64,000 bases of DNA from Puniceicoccaceae bacterium (GCA_040224245.1 JBEGIR010000073.1:56304-120303); one strand, 5' to 3'. Positions 18,488 to 28,520 are shown, counted from the first letter of the stretch. The notes: generated from the letters alone by a model not told the origin. Made by a program: numbers and translations.

Positions 18488-18517
18488 AACACCCTTCAAT
18501 CCGAAGGGTGTTTTTTT
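18488..18517 (+). terminator. Intrinsic terminator of the Cys-repeat gene
   Basis: Perfect 10-bp stem AACACCCTTC (18488-18497) / GAAGGGTGTT (18503-18512), loop AATCC, followed by a run of seven T including the end of the stem. This is a textbook rho-independent terminator. Confidence 0.93.
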
Positions 18518-18539
18518 GTGTTCACATCCTTCTGCTGCA

Positions 18540-19181
18540 TCAAAGCCCCGGGAGACAGGGCAGTTCATGCCCGCGCAGACATCCATTCAACCCAGCAATA
18601 GTGGTCATCACGTGTCCGCGTATGCCCAAAGCCTGGGCAGCAGCAATATTCTCGGACTTGTCATCGATGAACAGCACACTGCTCGCTTCGTCGACCTTCA
18701 AGGTCTGCAAACAACGCTCGTAGATACGGTGCTCCGGTTTCACCATTCCCCAGTCACAGGAAAAACAGTACGTGTCAAAACAGGTGTAGCCGCGATCCAT
18801 CAGCATCGCAACAGAGGGCTTTTCCGTGTTCGACAGGACAGCGGTACGAATGCCGTTCTGTTGCAGAATCTGTGCGATGTGAAGCACTTCCGGTCGTTCC
18901 TCATAGCTGTGCTCAAAGGCCTGCCGCCAGAGACTTCCTCCAAAAGACTCCAGACTCATCGACGTTGGTGCACCAGCCCGGTGCCAGAATTCCAATTCCT
19001 CAAGCTCTCCCTTCTGAAAGGCCACCATCGCATTCCCCTCAAATGCATCCGGTGCAATGCCCGGGATGTGCTGACGGACATGGTTCAAAATGCCTTCGAC
19101 CGGATTTTCAATAATGACTCCACCCCAATCAAACAATACCGTCTGGACAGGAGTGGATGAGGATGTGCGGGCTTGATGCAT
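18540..19181 (-). CDS. HAD superfamily hydrolase (HAD-IA)
   Basis: 213 residues. HAD motif I is VLFDWGGVIIENP (nucleophile Asp18 in DWGG; the second Asp of DxD is replaced by Gly, as in the DxGGV subgroup that includes YihX-like phosphatases). Motif II is TAVLSNTEKP (near 113-122), motif III is the Lys in MVKPEHRIYE (near 145-154), and motif IV is VLFIDDKSENI. A small-molecule phosphatase role is likely; the substrate is unknown. It converges on the terminator of the Cys-repeat gene. Confidence 0.88.
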   Translation of the reverse strand: MHQARTSSSTPVQTVLFDWGGVIIENPVEGILNHVRQHIPGIAPDAFEGNAMVAFQKGELEELEFWHRAGAPTSMSLESFGGSLWRQAFEHSYEERPEVLHIAQILQQNGIRTAVLSNTEKPSVAMLMDRGYTCFDTYCFSCDWGMVKPEHRIYERCLQTLKVDEASSVLFIDDKSENIAAAQALGIRGHVMTTIAGLNGCLRGHELPCLPGL

Positions 19182-19330
19182 GACAACAAATCCCGATCAG
19201 ATTCAAAACAGACTGGAAGCACAAGGTCATATTCGCTAGAGTTCCCACAATCCGTGAATCGCGATGCAAGCTCGCCCTGACAGTGATGAAAAACTGTCCA
19301 TCCGGGAGAACGATTTCAACCTACACCATC

Positions 19331-20179
19331 ATGTTGCTTCAACTCAGCGGCGTCACCCTGAAGCGGGGGATCACTATTCTCAACAACATCCACTGGGCTA
19401 TGGAGTCCGGTCAAAACTGGGTGGTACTCGGCAGTAATGGATCTGGGAAAACTTCTTTGCTCAATGTGCTGCTGGGCTTTGAGCAACCCACATCCGGACG
19501 CTTCATGCTGTTGGGTAAACCCTTCGGAACCACTCCCTGGCACGACATTCGCAAACAGGTTGGTGTCGTCAGCATGACACTCAGCCAGCGGATTCAGGCC
19601 GATCAGCTCGCCCAGAATGTGGTCATCGCCGGAAAACAGGCACAACTGAACACGTGGACTTCGGTTTTGGAAAAGGAACTCGATGAGGCGAGGCGTTGGC
19701 TCTATCTGGTGGGCATCGAACACCTGGCCGAACGGCCATGGGGTGTGCTCTCCCAGGGAGAACGTCAGCGCCTGATGATCGCGCGTGCACTGATCGCACA
19801 ACCCAAACTGCTCATCCTCGATGAACCCTGTGCTGGTCTGGATCCCGTCGCCCGCGAAACTTTTCTCGATTTCATGCAGGATACGCTGACAGCCGAATTT
19901 CGCATTCCCACGGTTCTGATCACGCACCATGTCGAGGAGATCATGCCGATGTTTACTCACGTGCTGCTGATGAAATCCGGGCAGGTCCTCGACCGCGGAT
20001 CCAAAACACAGGTTCTGACAAGCCAAAAACTGTCCAATACCTTTGGTGCCAATGTCACATTGCGAAACCATCACCATCGCTACACGCTGGAATTTCCATT
20101 CACGCGCAGTGACTCCTCCACCAGTTCAACCCATTCTCCATCGAGCGATCCAGGATCCGGCAGACCACTCAATGCCTGA
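19331..20179 (+). CDS. ABC transporter ATP-binding protein
   Basis: The start MLLQLSGVTL gives 282 residues. All nucleotide-binding motifs are intact: Walker A GSNGSGKT (34-41), signature LSQGERQR (140-147), Walker B LLILDEP (160-166), D-loop GLDP (169-172) and H-loop His200. The roughly 45-residue C-terminal tail is Ser/Thr/Pro-rich and not part of the fold. The layout resembles YlmA/ModF-type iron or molybdate-like cytoplasmic ATPases. No permease is adjacent on this strand; the nearest ABC permease, at 27756-28520, is of a different class. Confidence 0.88.
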   Translation: MLLQLSGVTLKRGITILNNIHWAMESGQNWVVLGSNGSGKTSLLNVLLGFEQPTSGRFMLLGKPFGTTPWHDIRKQVGVVSMTLSQRIQADQLAQNVVIAGKQAQLNTWTSVLEKELDEARRWLYLVGIEHLAERPWGVLSQGERQRLMIARALIAQPKLLILDEPCAGLDPVARETFLDFMQDTLTAEFRIPTVLITHHVEEIMPMFTHVLLMKSGQVLDRGSKTQVLTSQKLSNTFGANVTLRNHHHRYTLEFPFTRSDSSTSSTHSPSSDPGSGRPLNA

Positions 20180-20185
20180 ACGGAG

Positions 20186-21316
20186 TCAGTCCGCCGCTTC
20201 AATGAGCGTAAAAGACTGGCAGCCTTCAGATTTGCCATTGACCAGAATCTCCAGCAAATGCTCTCCGCTGTAGTAGGTGCGCGTCGTCACCGGAGCAAAG
20301 GAGTGACTGCGCTGAAAGGAAACCACTCCGCCAGGTTCAAGCTCGCAGGTTGTTCCTTTGAACACCTTGGCACGTCGCTCACCATTGGCCTTCACATAGT
20401 GAATGGCATAGTCGATCACGAGTCTCTGGGAAACCGCTGCAATCGACTGTATCGTGGTCTCAAAGCGTAGCTTCTGCCCCATGGACACCGGATTCGGTTC
20501 CACCCGAATCGCAGTCATTTCGATTTTCGCGGGGTGAAAACCGAGTACCGCGAGCGCCCGTGCATTTCCCTTTTTTACCAGCGTGCGAAGGGCATGCCGG
20601 ATCAATCGCTGACGCTGGATATCCGCATCCACCCACCAACGCTCCGCAATTCGACAGACCAGCTCAGGGTGATCCTTTGCGATGTCATTGAGATGATTGG
20701 CCACAGATCGTCGCACGTATTCACTCGGGTCATCCTTGAGGGATTCCAGAAAGGGAAGCATCGGTGATGGGTCGGCAATGAAGCGCTTGAGCTGCAACCC
20801 CCACGGCAGACGGGGGCGCGCGCCTTCGCTGACCAATCGCCGCACATGAGGGGATGGATCCTTCACCCAGCGTTGCAGGATGCGAAGGGTCTGCAACGGG
20901 AAAGCATCCAGGAAGGGGCGGATGCCAAACTCCGAGGTCAGACGTGAGGTCATTGCTTTGAGCAGATCCAAGGACACTTCCAGGTGGTCGAGTCCGTTGC
21001 GGCCCACATATTCCTGAAGTGCCATCACTGCCCAGCCCGTGATTCCCTCCACTTCGCCCCCGTTGACTTCCGCATCAAGCGGTGGTCCCAAACTTGCACC
21101 TATTCCCCGGGCAGCCACTTCAAAGTCCTCGGGCAGGGTGGCTTCCATTGCAACGACAATTTGCATGCAGCGATCCTTCAGTTCACGCTGTTCGATCTGA
21201 TCACAGGCAATGCTGACAAATCGCTCCCTTTCAAATCCAGGAAAGTGACGCGCAAATTGCACGGACATTGATTCAATCAGCTCAGGGTGGATGTTGTTCT
21301 TGAAAGGTTCGGCCAT
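20186..21316 (-). CDS. AlkC-type DNA alkylation repair glycosylase
   Basis: Removes cationic alkylated bases such as 3-methyladenine without base flipping. The start MAEPFKNN (21316) gives 376 residues; six more codons are possible upstream. HEAT-like helical repeats fill about residues 1-265, with the strongly conserved RRLVSEGARPRLPWG (about 161-175) and DPSEYVRRSVANHLNDIAKD typical of AlkC/AlkD. The C-terminal 110 residues (IRVEPNPVSMGQKLRF and on) form a beta-rich Ig-like domain, as known for AlkC. It converges on the ABC ATPase gene with 6 bp between stops. Confidence 0.88.
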   Translation of the reverse strand: MAEPFKNNIHPELIESMSVQFARHFPGFERERFVSIACDQIEQRELKDRCMQIVVAMEATLPEDFEVAARGIGASLGPPLDAEVNGGEVEGITGWAVMALQEYVGRNGLDHLEVSLDLLKAMTSRLTSEFGIRPFLDAFPLQTLRILQRWVKDPSPHVRRLVSEGARPRLPWGLQLKRFIADPSPMLPFLESLKDDPSEYVRRSVANHLNDIAKDHPELVCRIAERWWVDADIQRQRLIRHALRTLVKKGNARALAVLGFHPAKIEMTAIRVEPNPVSMGQKLRFETTIQSIAAVSQRLVIDYAIHYVKANGERRAKVFKGTTCELEPGGVVSFQRSHSFAPVTTRTYYSGEHLLEILVNGKSEGCQSFTLIEAAD

Positions 21317-21429
21317 GGTTTTCCGTCGATACAAACGCTATTTATAGTGAAATAATGTTCATGCACAACTGAATTTTTGATGCCCCATGACAACTGTGCC
21401 GACAGAGACAAGATCGCAGCTCCATCCCA

Positions 21430-24180
21430 TCAGAGTCCGCTCGGATCAATGACAAGTTTCCACTCCGGTTCCTTTAGGGTTCCCGTGAGTTGCATTTCAA
21501 ACATATGGGCAAAGGGACGAAGTATCAGAGCCAATCCCGCCACCACAGGGAACTTGACCTCCCCCAACGGGTAAGCTTTCAGCCTGAAATCGAGGCTTCC
21601 GTCCTCCAGATCAACCACTCCCTTCGACCGCACCCGGCTTGAAGGACCCGTCAACTCCAGATCCTCAAAAATGATGCGCTTGCCTTCCACCCGCAGCGGT
21701 GAGCTTGCTTCTTTCAACGAAAACGAACCCACGCTCAACTCCGCATTGGAAAAGGCTTTGGAAATCCCTCCAAAAAGGTGAACCCGATGGATCAACGGAT
21801 CATTCAGGTCAAACTCCCCCCATGCCTGAAGTCCATCGAGTGAATCCGCTGGAGAACTTCCGGCCAGGCGAACATTCATGAAACTTCGCCCTTCCGGCAC
21901 ATTGCCGATCATGGTGGACCCCACACTGGATTGCGAGCTTTCAGCAGGTTCGCCATTCACCGCTGCAATCCCTTGGGCAGCAATTTCTTCAGATCCATTC
22001 TGTTCCAGCTCAGCCTCTTCCTGCAGGCCTTCCACCTTACTTAGGGCAGCCCGAAAATCGAAGTCCCGCAAATCCACGGCAAAATCAACTTGCCGAACCC
22101 CTCCTTCTTCATATCCGACAAAGAATGCATTGCCCCGCCCTCCCGCAAAGCGAAGGTCCACCGGATGGATTTCCACCCGATCCTGCTGCTTGTGGACAAA
22201 TGCATCTGCACCATCAATCTCAAATCCGTAAAACCATGTCGGACGCCGAACCTGCACCCGAAGCTTCAGGGAATCCAGATGCCGATATTCCGGGAATGCC
22301 TCTTTGACCAACACTCCGTGCAGCCACACATCGGCAACGGTATCGGGGCGGGTATTTTCCACCAGTGGCTGCAGATCATCTCCCACCAGCGGAGCCACTC
22401 GATGCAGGGGCAGATTGGTGTAGAGGTCGAGATGCTCGGAAAGCATATTGCTATCGAGCGGATCATAAACGATGCTCACATCGCCCGAGGCAACTCCATC
22501 CGGAGTCTTGACCACGAGATCCAGCAACTGAAGATAGCGAGCAACGGAGTTGAGTCGTACCTGGCCCCGCTCAATATCCAGTCCTTTGTAGTCTAGGTGT
22601 TCGAACCCCAACATGCCATGGACAAAGCGTTGGCCAGGATCGGACTCCAGTCCCCAGATATCCAAATCCACCTGAACCGGATGCTCGCGAAAGTCAAAGT
22701 CCTCCCAGGCCGCACTCCACCAGGATCGGAACATCGGATTCAGATCCGTCGGAATGCCCTGTCCAAAAATGCGATAACGGTAGGGTCCGTAACCCAGCGT
22801 TTTGTCCAGGCTGCCGCTCAGGGTGTATCCTGAGCGCTGACCGACAAACTGATCGAGTACGATGCGTTGCTGCGTCCCGTCCCATCTCCCCCAGGTTCGG
22901 CCATATTCGAAGTTAACTCCCTTGGCCAGAATGGATGTACCAACCGCACGAAACTCAATCGGACTGAGGTGCTGCCACTCGCGAATTTCAAAACTGGCCC
23001 GCAGATGGGGAATATCCTCAAATCCAAATAGCGAAAATCCCTGCATGGCCTCCGTCCATGTAGCCGCCATGTGCAGGGCGTCAAAATCGCCGGATACCTG
23101 AACGCCCATCCATTCCTGTGGGATATCGTAAGCTGCCTCGATCGCTGTCGATTCTCCTGCAAACCCCATTGTTGCGGCAATCTCGCCCTGCCCCGTGCGT
23201 TCCGGCCAAATTGTAGCCTCCAGAAAATCCAACTCCTGCCCTCGGAAGGAGAGTTTTGCAGCCTGAAGACCCACTTCGTCGGGTAGTAGTGAAAAAAACC
23301 CATCCCGCAAATAGGTAAACGCGAGGGTCAATTCATCCATCTGAAGCTCCTGTTCGTAGCGCACCGACTGGATTTCTCCCCTCAATTTGTCTTCCACGAC
23401 AATCGCATCCTCCCAGACGATGCGTCCTTCCAGAAATACTCCTTGAGTGTTGACACGATCCAGAATGCGGGCTGACGCCGCATATAGGCTAAGGGCAGCT
23501 GAAGGTGTTACCTGCGGATCCGGGTCAGAATCAAATGAAAGGGTCAGCAGTGCCTTTTCTGCATGTTCAAATGCATCGTACAGATAACGCAGTTCCCGCA
23601 GTTTCTGAAACACCACTTCAGTTGGAAATTCAACTGCTCCGGGTTTGGTTCGTTGATCCTGGAACCACGCAAACCGAAGGCGCAAAACATTACGAGACGC
23701 AAGCGTCAACCGTGAGAGCTTCGCCTTGAGTGATTCCAGCTCAATGCCTTCCCCGTCCACGTGAAAGCGAAGCGTGAGATCCTTGATCAACTGAAGATTT
23801 TCGGAAGCGGGTAGAAAAGGGTCGGGATAATACACCACTGCGTTCGAAAGCAAGCCCACCGCCGACTCACTCTTGCCCATTTCAAGCGTTGGCTCAGATG
23901 GAACCACAAGCAGGTTGCCAACCGTCATTAGTGGACACCTGCACTCCTCAGAATGCAGCTCAAGGTCAAGGATTTCCAAGCCTTTTCCAGGATAGTAGCG
24001 TACGCTGCCCAACTCCACGGATAGTGAAGATGGTATTTTCCGATCCAGCATATACTCCACAAACCAGCTGGGAATTTCCCAATATCCACGGTAAGTCAGC
24101 GCGAGCAACAGCAGCGTCTGCCCCCCCAGCAGCAACAGCAGCATACTTTCCAGCAGACATTTGAACCCTCTTGCACACAT
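21430..24180 (-). CDS. Large AsmA-like envelope protein
   Basis: 916 residues with one N-terminal transmembrane helix (about 12-31). A long beta-rich periplasmic part follows that repeatedly reads as short strands. A C-terminal region like the AsmA/DUF3971 C-terminal domain (GVVDLEDGSLDFRLKA, then LALILRPF and FEMQLTGTLKEPEWKL) ends the protein. AsmA-like proteins bridge inner and outer membranes and are linked to phospholipid transport or outer-membrane biogenesis. A Gln/Glu/Ser-rich disordered insert lies near residues 700-770. It is the last gene, 92 bp after the DUF4340 gene, in a minus-strand run. Confidence 0.75.
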   Translation of the reverse strand: MCARGFKCLLESMLLLLLGGQTLLLLALTYRGYWEIPSWFVEYMLDRKIPSSLSVELGSVRYYPGKGLEILDLELHSEECRCPLMTVGNLLVVPSEPTLEMGKSESAVGLLSNAVVYYPDPFLPASENLQLIKDLTLRFHVDGEGIELESLKAKLSRLTLASRNVLRLRFAWFQDQRTKPGAVEFPTEVVFQKLRELRYLYDAFEHAEKALLTLSFDSDPDPQVTPSAALSLYAASARILDRVNTQGVFLEGRIVWEDAIVVEDKLRGEIQSVRYEQELQMDELTLAFTYLRDGFFSLLPDEVGLQAAKLSFRGQELDFLEATIWPERTGQGEIAATMGFAGESTAIEAAYDIPQEWMGVQVSGDFDALHMAATWTEAMQGFSLFGFEDIPHLRASFEIREWQHLSPIEFRAVGTSILAKGVNFEYGRTWGRWDGTQQRIVLDQFVGQRSGYTLSGSLDKTLGYGPYRYRIFGQGIPTDLNPMFRSWWSAAWEDFDFREHPVQVDLDIWGLESDPGQRFVHGMLGFEHLDYKGLDIERGQVRLNSVARYLQLLDLVVKTPDGVASGDVSIVYDPLDSNMLSEHLDLYTNLPLHRVAPLVGDDLQPLVENTRPDTVADVWLHGVLVKEAFPEYRHLDSLKLRVQVRRPTWFYGFEIDGADAFVHKQQDRVEIHPVDLRFAGGRGNAFFVGYEEGGVRQVDFAVDLRDFDFRAALSKVEGLQEEAELEQNGSEEIAAQGIAAVNGEPAESSQSSVGSTMIGNVPEGRSFMNVRLAGSSPADSLDGLQAWGEFDLNDPLIHRVHLFGGISKAFSNAELSVGSFSLKEASSPLRVEGKRIIFEDLELTGPSSRVRSKGVVDLEDGSLDFRLKAYPLGEVKFPVVAGLALILRPFAHMFEMQLTGTLKEPEWKLVIDPSGL

Positions 24181-24272
24181 AACTTCAGCACACGCTTCGA
24201 GTAGAAACCAACGTTGGCTTGTCGTGACACTGGTCCCCCTCCGCCGTCTGCTCTGACTTCATTGCTGGCCAA

Positions 24273-26246
24273 TCATTCAATTTCCCCAACTTCTTCGGGC
24301 ATCGGATTTGCCGATTCCCTGGCCTGCTCCGGATTCACTTCCATCTCTGCAGGCTCCTCCGATACCGAATCTTCATCGCTCGGAGTTACAGGGGGTGCCC
24401 ACTCTTCTGGCAACTCCGTGACGAACAACAGCGGATGCAATACATCCACAAGCGACTGAGGAAGTTTCACAACCAGATCCTGCTCAGCAATCCAGGCGTA
24501 TTGTTCGCTTCCACTCAGGCGACGGGTGAGCCATATACTCGACGCAGGATCAGCACTCACATCACTCCAAAGTTTCATTTCAAACGCCAGTTTCATCTCA
24601 ACGCCCCCATAGTGCAGTATGCCGTCTGACACGCTCGCATCGAGAAATCCATCCGCTCTAAAATGCCTTAACATCACCTGCAGTGCTGCGATCACACCCT
24701 CTGCATCTTCACCGGACAGGGGCTGAATCGCAGTTTCCTGCAAAGCCTGCACCGAGCGCAAATCCGTGACGTGACCAGTCTGGCGATTCAGAATCTCCGC
24801 AGCAGCCAGCGATTCGCCTCCGGGAAGCAGCTCAATGGAACGGTTGCGGTAGTGGAGCGGATCCAGACGCAGCCGCGACAACACCTCGTTTGCAACCAAA
24901 TATACACTGTTGCTTGCGGCTAGTTTCGCATAGCTCCTCTGGGGTTGTTCTGCAGCTGCACCGATCAGCAGACGCTGGGTCTGATCCCCTTCCAGCGATA
25001 CCGTCAATGAGGGTTCCGCTAAGCCATAGGTATCGAGGTCGCTGGTACTCGGATCGTCGTTCACAAACTCCAGTGCGATCAGATCGTTCAGTTCTGTAAG
25101 GATCTCAACCACCGTCGGCCCATCGGCGAGAAAGTCCACCAGATCTACTGTCGACGGACCCGCGTAGATGCGCCACTGGTCATTCTCGAGACGCAGCAAG
25201 CGCAGCGTCCTCGGTTCCTGCGATCCAGAAACAAGCTCCACCTTGGAAATGGCAGCGGGTTTCAGATTCAGAAAGTGCCGCTCTCTCAAGCTCGACTGGG
25301 AAGTGCGCCACCAGTCAATCTCAGCACGCGGGAGCAAAAAGGTGGTAGCGGCACCTTCAAAACGTGCGAGGTAAAGGGCTGGGTGAGCCTCTCCATTGAC
25401 CAGATAACGACTGACCAACAGTGTCGAGTTGCGCCGGTTTCCAATGACTTCGAAACGCGCAATCGCATTGAAATGCGTGACTTCCTGCTGTTGCACACCT
25501 TCACCAGGCACCAGCGTTGAAGCATCGACCTCATGATTCACCAGGCGGTGAATGGCTCCCTGTACACGCTCCGTATTTGCCTCGGCAAAAAAGGGAGTAT
25601 CCATGACCCACCCGGATTCATCCCTTGTGAAACGCCGCCGGCTGCCGTCGTCCGTGAATTCAACCAACAGGGAGCGCACTTCAAACACAGGAATCGAAAA
25701 GAGACTGCTCGAGCGCAGATCTGATAACTCTATCAGAAAGGGCTGGACCAGACTGGAACGCACGACCCAGATCTCCTGCCGATCCGGCCCCAGCAGGTAG
25801 AGCTGGTCATTGATCTCGACCGGAGCCCCAAAGGAAAAAGTGCGAACCTCGTCGCCATAGTCCAGATGCACAACTAAATGGGGGTCTTCCAGTCCAAAAT
25901 CCGCAAGACTCTGCTGTCGGCTCTGAATATCACTGACCGGGAATCGCACACTCACTTCCGCCGCTTCCATCTGACTGATCATGCTGCGTACTGCAAATGC
26001 ATTGGCATCCCATTGCACGGGTTCCTGGATGCGCCACCGCCCCTGTTCGAGGATGAGATGATAGGGTCGCTCCAGCGTCTGTCCGTCAACCCGGATCCCC
26101 ACGACTTCTGACATTGGCCGATTCAGTATGCCCGCTTCTGCCGACCCCATCCGTGTACGCAGATCAAATGGAGATTCCTGTCGAAGCAGGAAAAAAAAGA
26201 CGACGGCATTCAATACGACCAGAAGTAACGTAGTTCTCAATTTCAT
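24273..26246 (-). CDS. DUF4340 domain protein (GldG-partner type)
   Basis: 657 residues. It has an N-terminal membrane anchor (MKLRTTLLLVVLNAVVFFFL), then several repeated DUF4340 beta-rich modules, recognisable by the pattern of a strand, a helix and FGLEDPHLVVHL-like text (LADFGLEDPHL and LDTYGLAEPSLTVSL). A Pro/Glu-rich acidic tail occupies about 620-657. DUF4340 proteins are commonly encoded right after GldG-like genes of ABC-2 exporters in several phyla; their task is unknown. It starts 13 bp after gldG-like, so co-transcription is likely. Confidence 0.85.
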   Translation of the reverse strand: MKLRTTLLLVVLNAVVFFFLLRQESPFDLRTRMGSAEAGILNRPMSEVVGIRVDGQTLERPYHLILEQGRWRIQEPVQWDANAFAVRSMISQMEAAEVSVRFPVSDIQSRQQSLADFGLEDPHLVVHLDYGDEVRTFSFGAPVEINDQLYLLGPDRQEIWVVRSSLVQPFLIELSDLRSSSLFSIPVFEVRSLLVEFTDDGSRRRFTRDESGWVMDTPFFAEANTERVQGAIHRLVNHEVDASTLVPGEGVQQQEVTHFNAIARFEVIGNRRNSTLLVSRYLVNGEAHPALYLARFEGAATTFLLPRAEIDWWRTSQSSLRERHFLNLKPAAISKVELVSGSQEPRTLRLLRLENDQWRIYAGPSTVDLVDFLADGPTVVEILTELNDLIALEFVNDDPSTSDLDTYGLAEPSLTVSLEGDQTQRLLIGAAAEQPQRSYAKLAASNSVYLVANEVLSRLRLDPLHYRNRSIELLPGGESLAAAEILNRQTGHVTDLRSVQALQETAIQPLSGEDAEGVIAALQVMLRHFRADGFLDASVSDGILHYGGVEMKLAFEMKLWSDVSADPASSIWLTRRLSGSEQYAWIAEQDLVVKLPQSLVDVLHPLLFVTELPEEWAPPVTPSDEDSVSEEPAEMEVNPEQARESANPMPEEVGEIE

Positions 26247-26259
26247 AACAGGACAGCAC

Positions 26260-27744
26260 TCATCGGCGGATGACTCTCACCAACAACCCAACCAGTGCAA
26301 ATGCAACTGGAAACCCGAAGAGGGCAAACAGAAGCGTCTGCAAATCCGCCTCGCTCAATGTCAGTCGATAGTTGGCGATGCGCTGAGGGGGAATGCTCAG
26401 CAGGTGATTTCGCTGGAGACACCAATTGAGAGAATTGGACATGACGACCCGATTGCCATACAGGCGAAACAGGTTGTTCGACAGCATGCTTGCATCTCCA
26501 AAGACCAGCAGTTTGCCACCTTTCAGTTTCAAGCCCAGGCTCTCACCTCCACTGCGTTCGGCCACAACACCAACCGGAACAGGTCCACGCACGTCCCGTT
26601 CATTCGAAAAGACGGGCACGCTCTCCGTGCGGAAGTCCATCTCGATCCAGCTGGTCTCCGAGGTCCCGATCAATGCAGTTCGCCGGACTCCGGCAATGCG
26701 TGGACCTGCGGGATCCATGCGCACCGGTCGGGGGCGGCTGCTGTAAACATAGAGTTGATTGTCAATCAGGGGTTGGGTGATCGCATGCTCCGCAAAGCGC
26801 CGGAGAATCAGGTTACCCGAGGAGGTCTGATAGTCGGGTCCCGGATCCATGATCACCCCATCCTCCAGCATCACTCCCCAATCGTGAAACAGCTCGTCGA
26901 GGTTGTGTTTGCGAAAGGGTTCCAGAAAAACCATCAGACTGCCGTTGGTCTTTTCAAGATACAGTCGCAACTTTTCAACGTCCACTGGGTCAAATTCTGC
27001 CTGCGGAGCGGCAATCACCAACACATCCACCCACTCGGGGATGCGATCATAACGACTCAGGTCAAGTGTCCCGATCTCGATACGGCGTTGCCTTGCATAG
27101 GTTGCCAGTTCCGACAGTCCCCGGGCGGGATCAACATCGCGGATCGCCATCTCTCCATGGCCGACCGTGAAAAAAACTCGTTTTTCGACCGGATCGCTCA
27201 CATCCAGTAACGCGCCCGTGAGCATCTGCTCCCCTTGAAATAACAACTGTCCTGACCCACCGTCAGTCTGGTAGAGATCCCGGATCGGAAGCACCCTGCG
27301 GTGATCCCCCGATTCAATCAGAATCAGGTTACCTTCCTCAAATTCGAACCGCTGTTTGAGCTGTAGCAATCGCTCCCGGTCGCGGTAGAGGTCCACCACT
27401 TGCAAGGTCAAGAGATCTTTTCCAAGGCGCTTGGAGGTGTGCACGTAGGATTCAAGCAGTGCCGTCACGTCATCTTCCGCAATGGCTCCATTGGGCAATT
27501 GCAGTGCGTCGTCCATCAACAGATAGATCCCGATGGAGGCATCCATTTTTTCCAGGTGGGCAATGGATTCGGGAGACAGGGAATTGCTCAGTTTGGGCGT
27601 GATGTCCCAGCGCACACTGAACTTCAGCGCAAACAGATTGACTCCGATGATGAAGGTGATCAGCAGGAAGGAATGAATCAGGCGGTTGAGGAAGTCCAGT
27701 TTTCGGGACAACCGAAATTCGTCAAATTGATGATGTGCGGGCAT
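26260..27744 (-). CDS. GldG-like ABC-type accessory protein
   Basis: 494 residues with a transmembrane helix near the N-terminus (about 22-42) and a second at the very C-terminus (about 468-488). Between them is a large extracytoplasmic part of the GldG/ABC_transp_aux type (RWDITPKLSNSLSPESIAHL near the start, then LVIAAPQAEFDPVDVEKLRLY). In gliding Bacteroidetes GldG works with GldA and GldF, but the family is widespread without gliding. It lies 11 bp after the ABC permease gene and 13 bp before DUF4340. Confidence 0.85.
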   Translation of the reverse strand: MPAHHQFDEFRLSRKLDFLNRLIHSFLLITFIIGVNLFALKFSVRWDITPKLSNSLSPESIAHLEKMDASIGIYLLMDDALQLPNGAIAEDDVTALLESYVHTSKRLGKDLLTLQVVDLYRDRERLLQLKQRFEFEEGNLILIESGDHRRVLPIRDLYQTDGGSGQLLFQGEQMLTGALLDVSDPVEKRVFFTVGHGEMAIRDVDPARGLSELATYARQRRIEIGTLDLSRYDRIPEWVDVLVIAAPQAEFDPVDVEKLRLYLEKTNGSLMVFLEPFRKHNLDELFHDWGVMLEDGVIMDPGPDYQTSSGNLILRRFAEHAITQPLIDNQLYVYSSRPRPVRMDPAGPRIAGVRRTALIGTSETSWIEMDFRTESVPVFSNERDVRGPVPVGVVAERSGGESLGLKLKGGKLLVFGDASMLSNNLFRLYGNRVVMSNSLNWCLQRNHLLSIPPQRIANYRLTLSEADLQTLLFALFGFPVAFALVGLLVRVIRR

Positions 27745-27755
27745 GATGACGTCTC

Positions 27756-28520
27756 TCAGATTCTCCGCTCCACCACAAACGACGCAAGCGTCAGCAAGCC
27801 GATCATGGAACTGAAATAATACACAAATGGCCGAAGATCCAGCAGTCCCCGGGCAAACAACTCATAGTGTTCAAACGTCTGCATGTAGTCCACAAGTGAC
27901 ATCAGGTTCACCAGAGCGAGATTGGTGCTCCAGGGGATTTCCGCAAAGAGTCGGCCACTGATCATCACGATAAAGACACCCGTGAAAGTCAGCATTCCTG
28001 CTACCAGCTGACTGCGGGTCAGGCTGCTGCAAAGGATGCCAATCGATACAAAACAGGCCCCACTGAGCAGGATGAACAGCATGCATCCCATCGTCGAGGA
28101 ACGATCCCATAGCGGGGAACCCATGCTTTCCGGCGAAAGCAGACGTTCCGCAATCCACGGAAAGGCCAGGGTAACACACCACAGCACCACATAGATGGAG
28201 TATGAAGCAATGAATTTGCTCAAGACCATCTGCATCGCCGTGATCGGAGTGGTCATCAGGGATTCCAGTGTGCCCAACCGACGCTCTTCGGCGATGCTGC
28301 GCATCGTCAGCAGTGGAATCACAAACAAATTGGGAATCCAGAACACCCGATAAAAGGAGACAATGGGAATTTCGTGTTTCACTGCCTCAGCATAATCCTT
28401 GAGAATGACCCAGAAGAACAGAATCATGGGGATCAGAAAAACCACTCCCGCAACGTAGGTGGATGACGATAACCACTGTTGCTTGATATCGTTTTTGACT
28501 AGGACCAGGGTTTTACTCAC
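27756..28520 (-). CDS. ABC-2 type permease (GldF-like)
   Basis: 254 residues starting at a GTG (28520). Six hydrophobic helices are predicted, plus the ABC-2 coupling segment MRSIAEERRLGTLESLMTTPI (near 73-93), which contacts the ATPase. This motif is the hallmark of GldF/NosY-type permeases. It begins the run permease - GldG-like - DUF4340 - AsmA-like. The usual ATPase gene directly upstream is absent: a divergent MBL-fold gene is there instead. Confidence 0.88.
   Translation of the reverse strand: MSKTLVLVKNDIKQQWLSSSTYVAGVVFLIPMILFFWVILKDYAEAVKHEIPIVSFYRVFWIPNLFVIPLLTMRSIAEERRLGTLESLMTTPITAMQMVLSKFIASYSIYVVLWCVTLAFPWIAERLLSPESMGSPLWDRSSTMGCMLFILLSGACFVSIGILCSSLTRSQLVAGMLTFTGVFIVMISGRLFAEIPWSTNLALVNLMSLVDYMQTFEHYELFARGLLDLRPFVYYFSSMIGLLTLASFVVERRI

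Noticed and set aside
19331..20179. ATPase partner of the GldF/GldG-like system
   Set aside because: On the other strand, 7 kb away, with the layout of a YlmA/ModF-type ATPase. Not excluded, but not supported.
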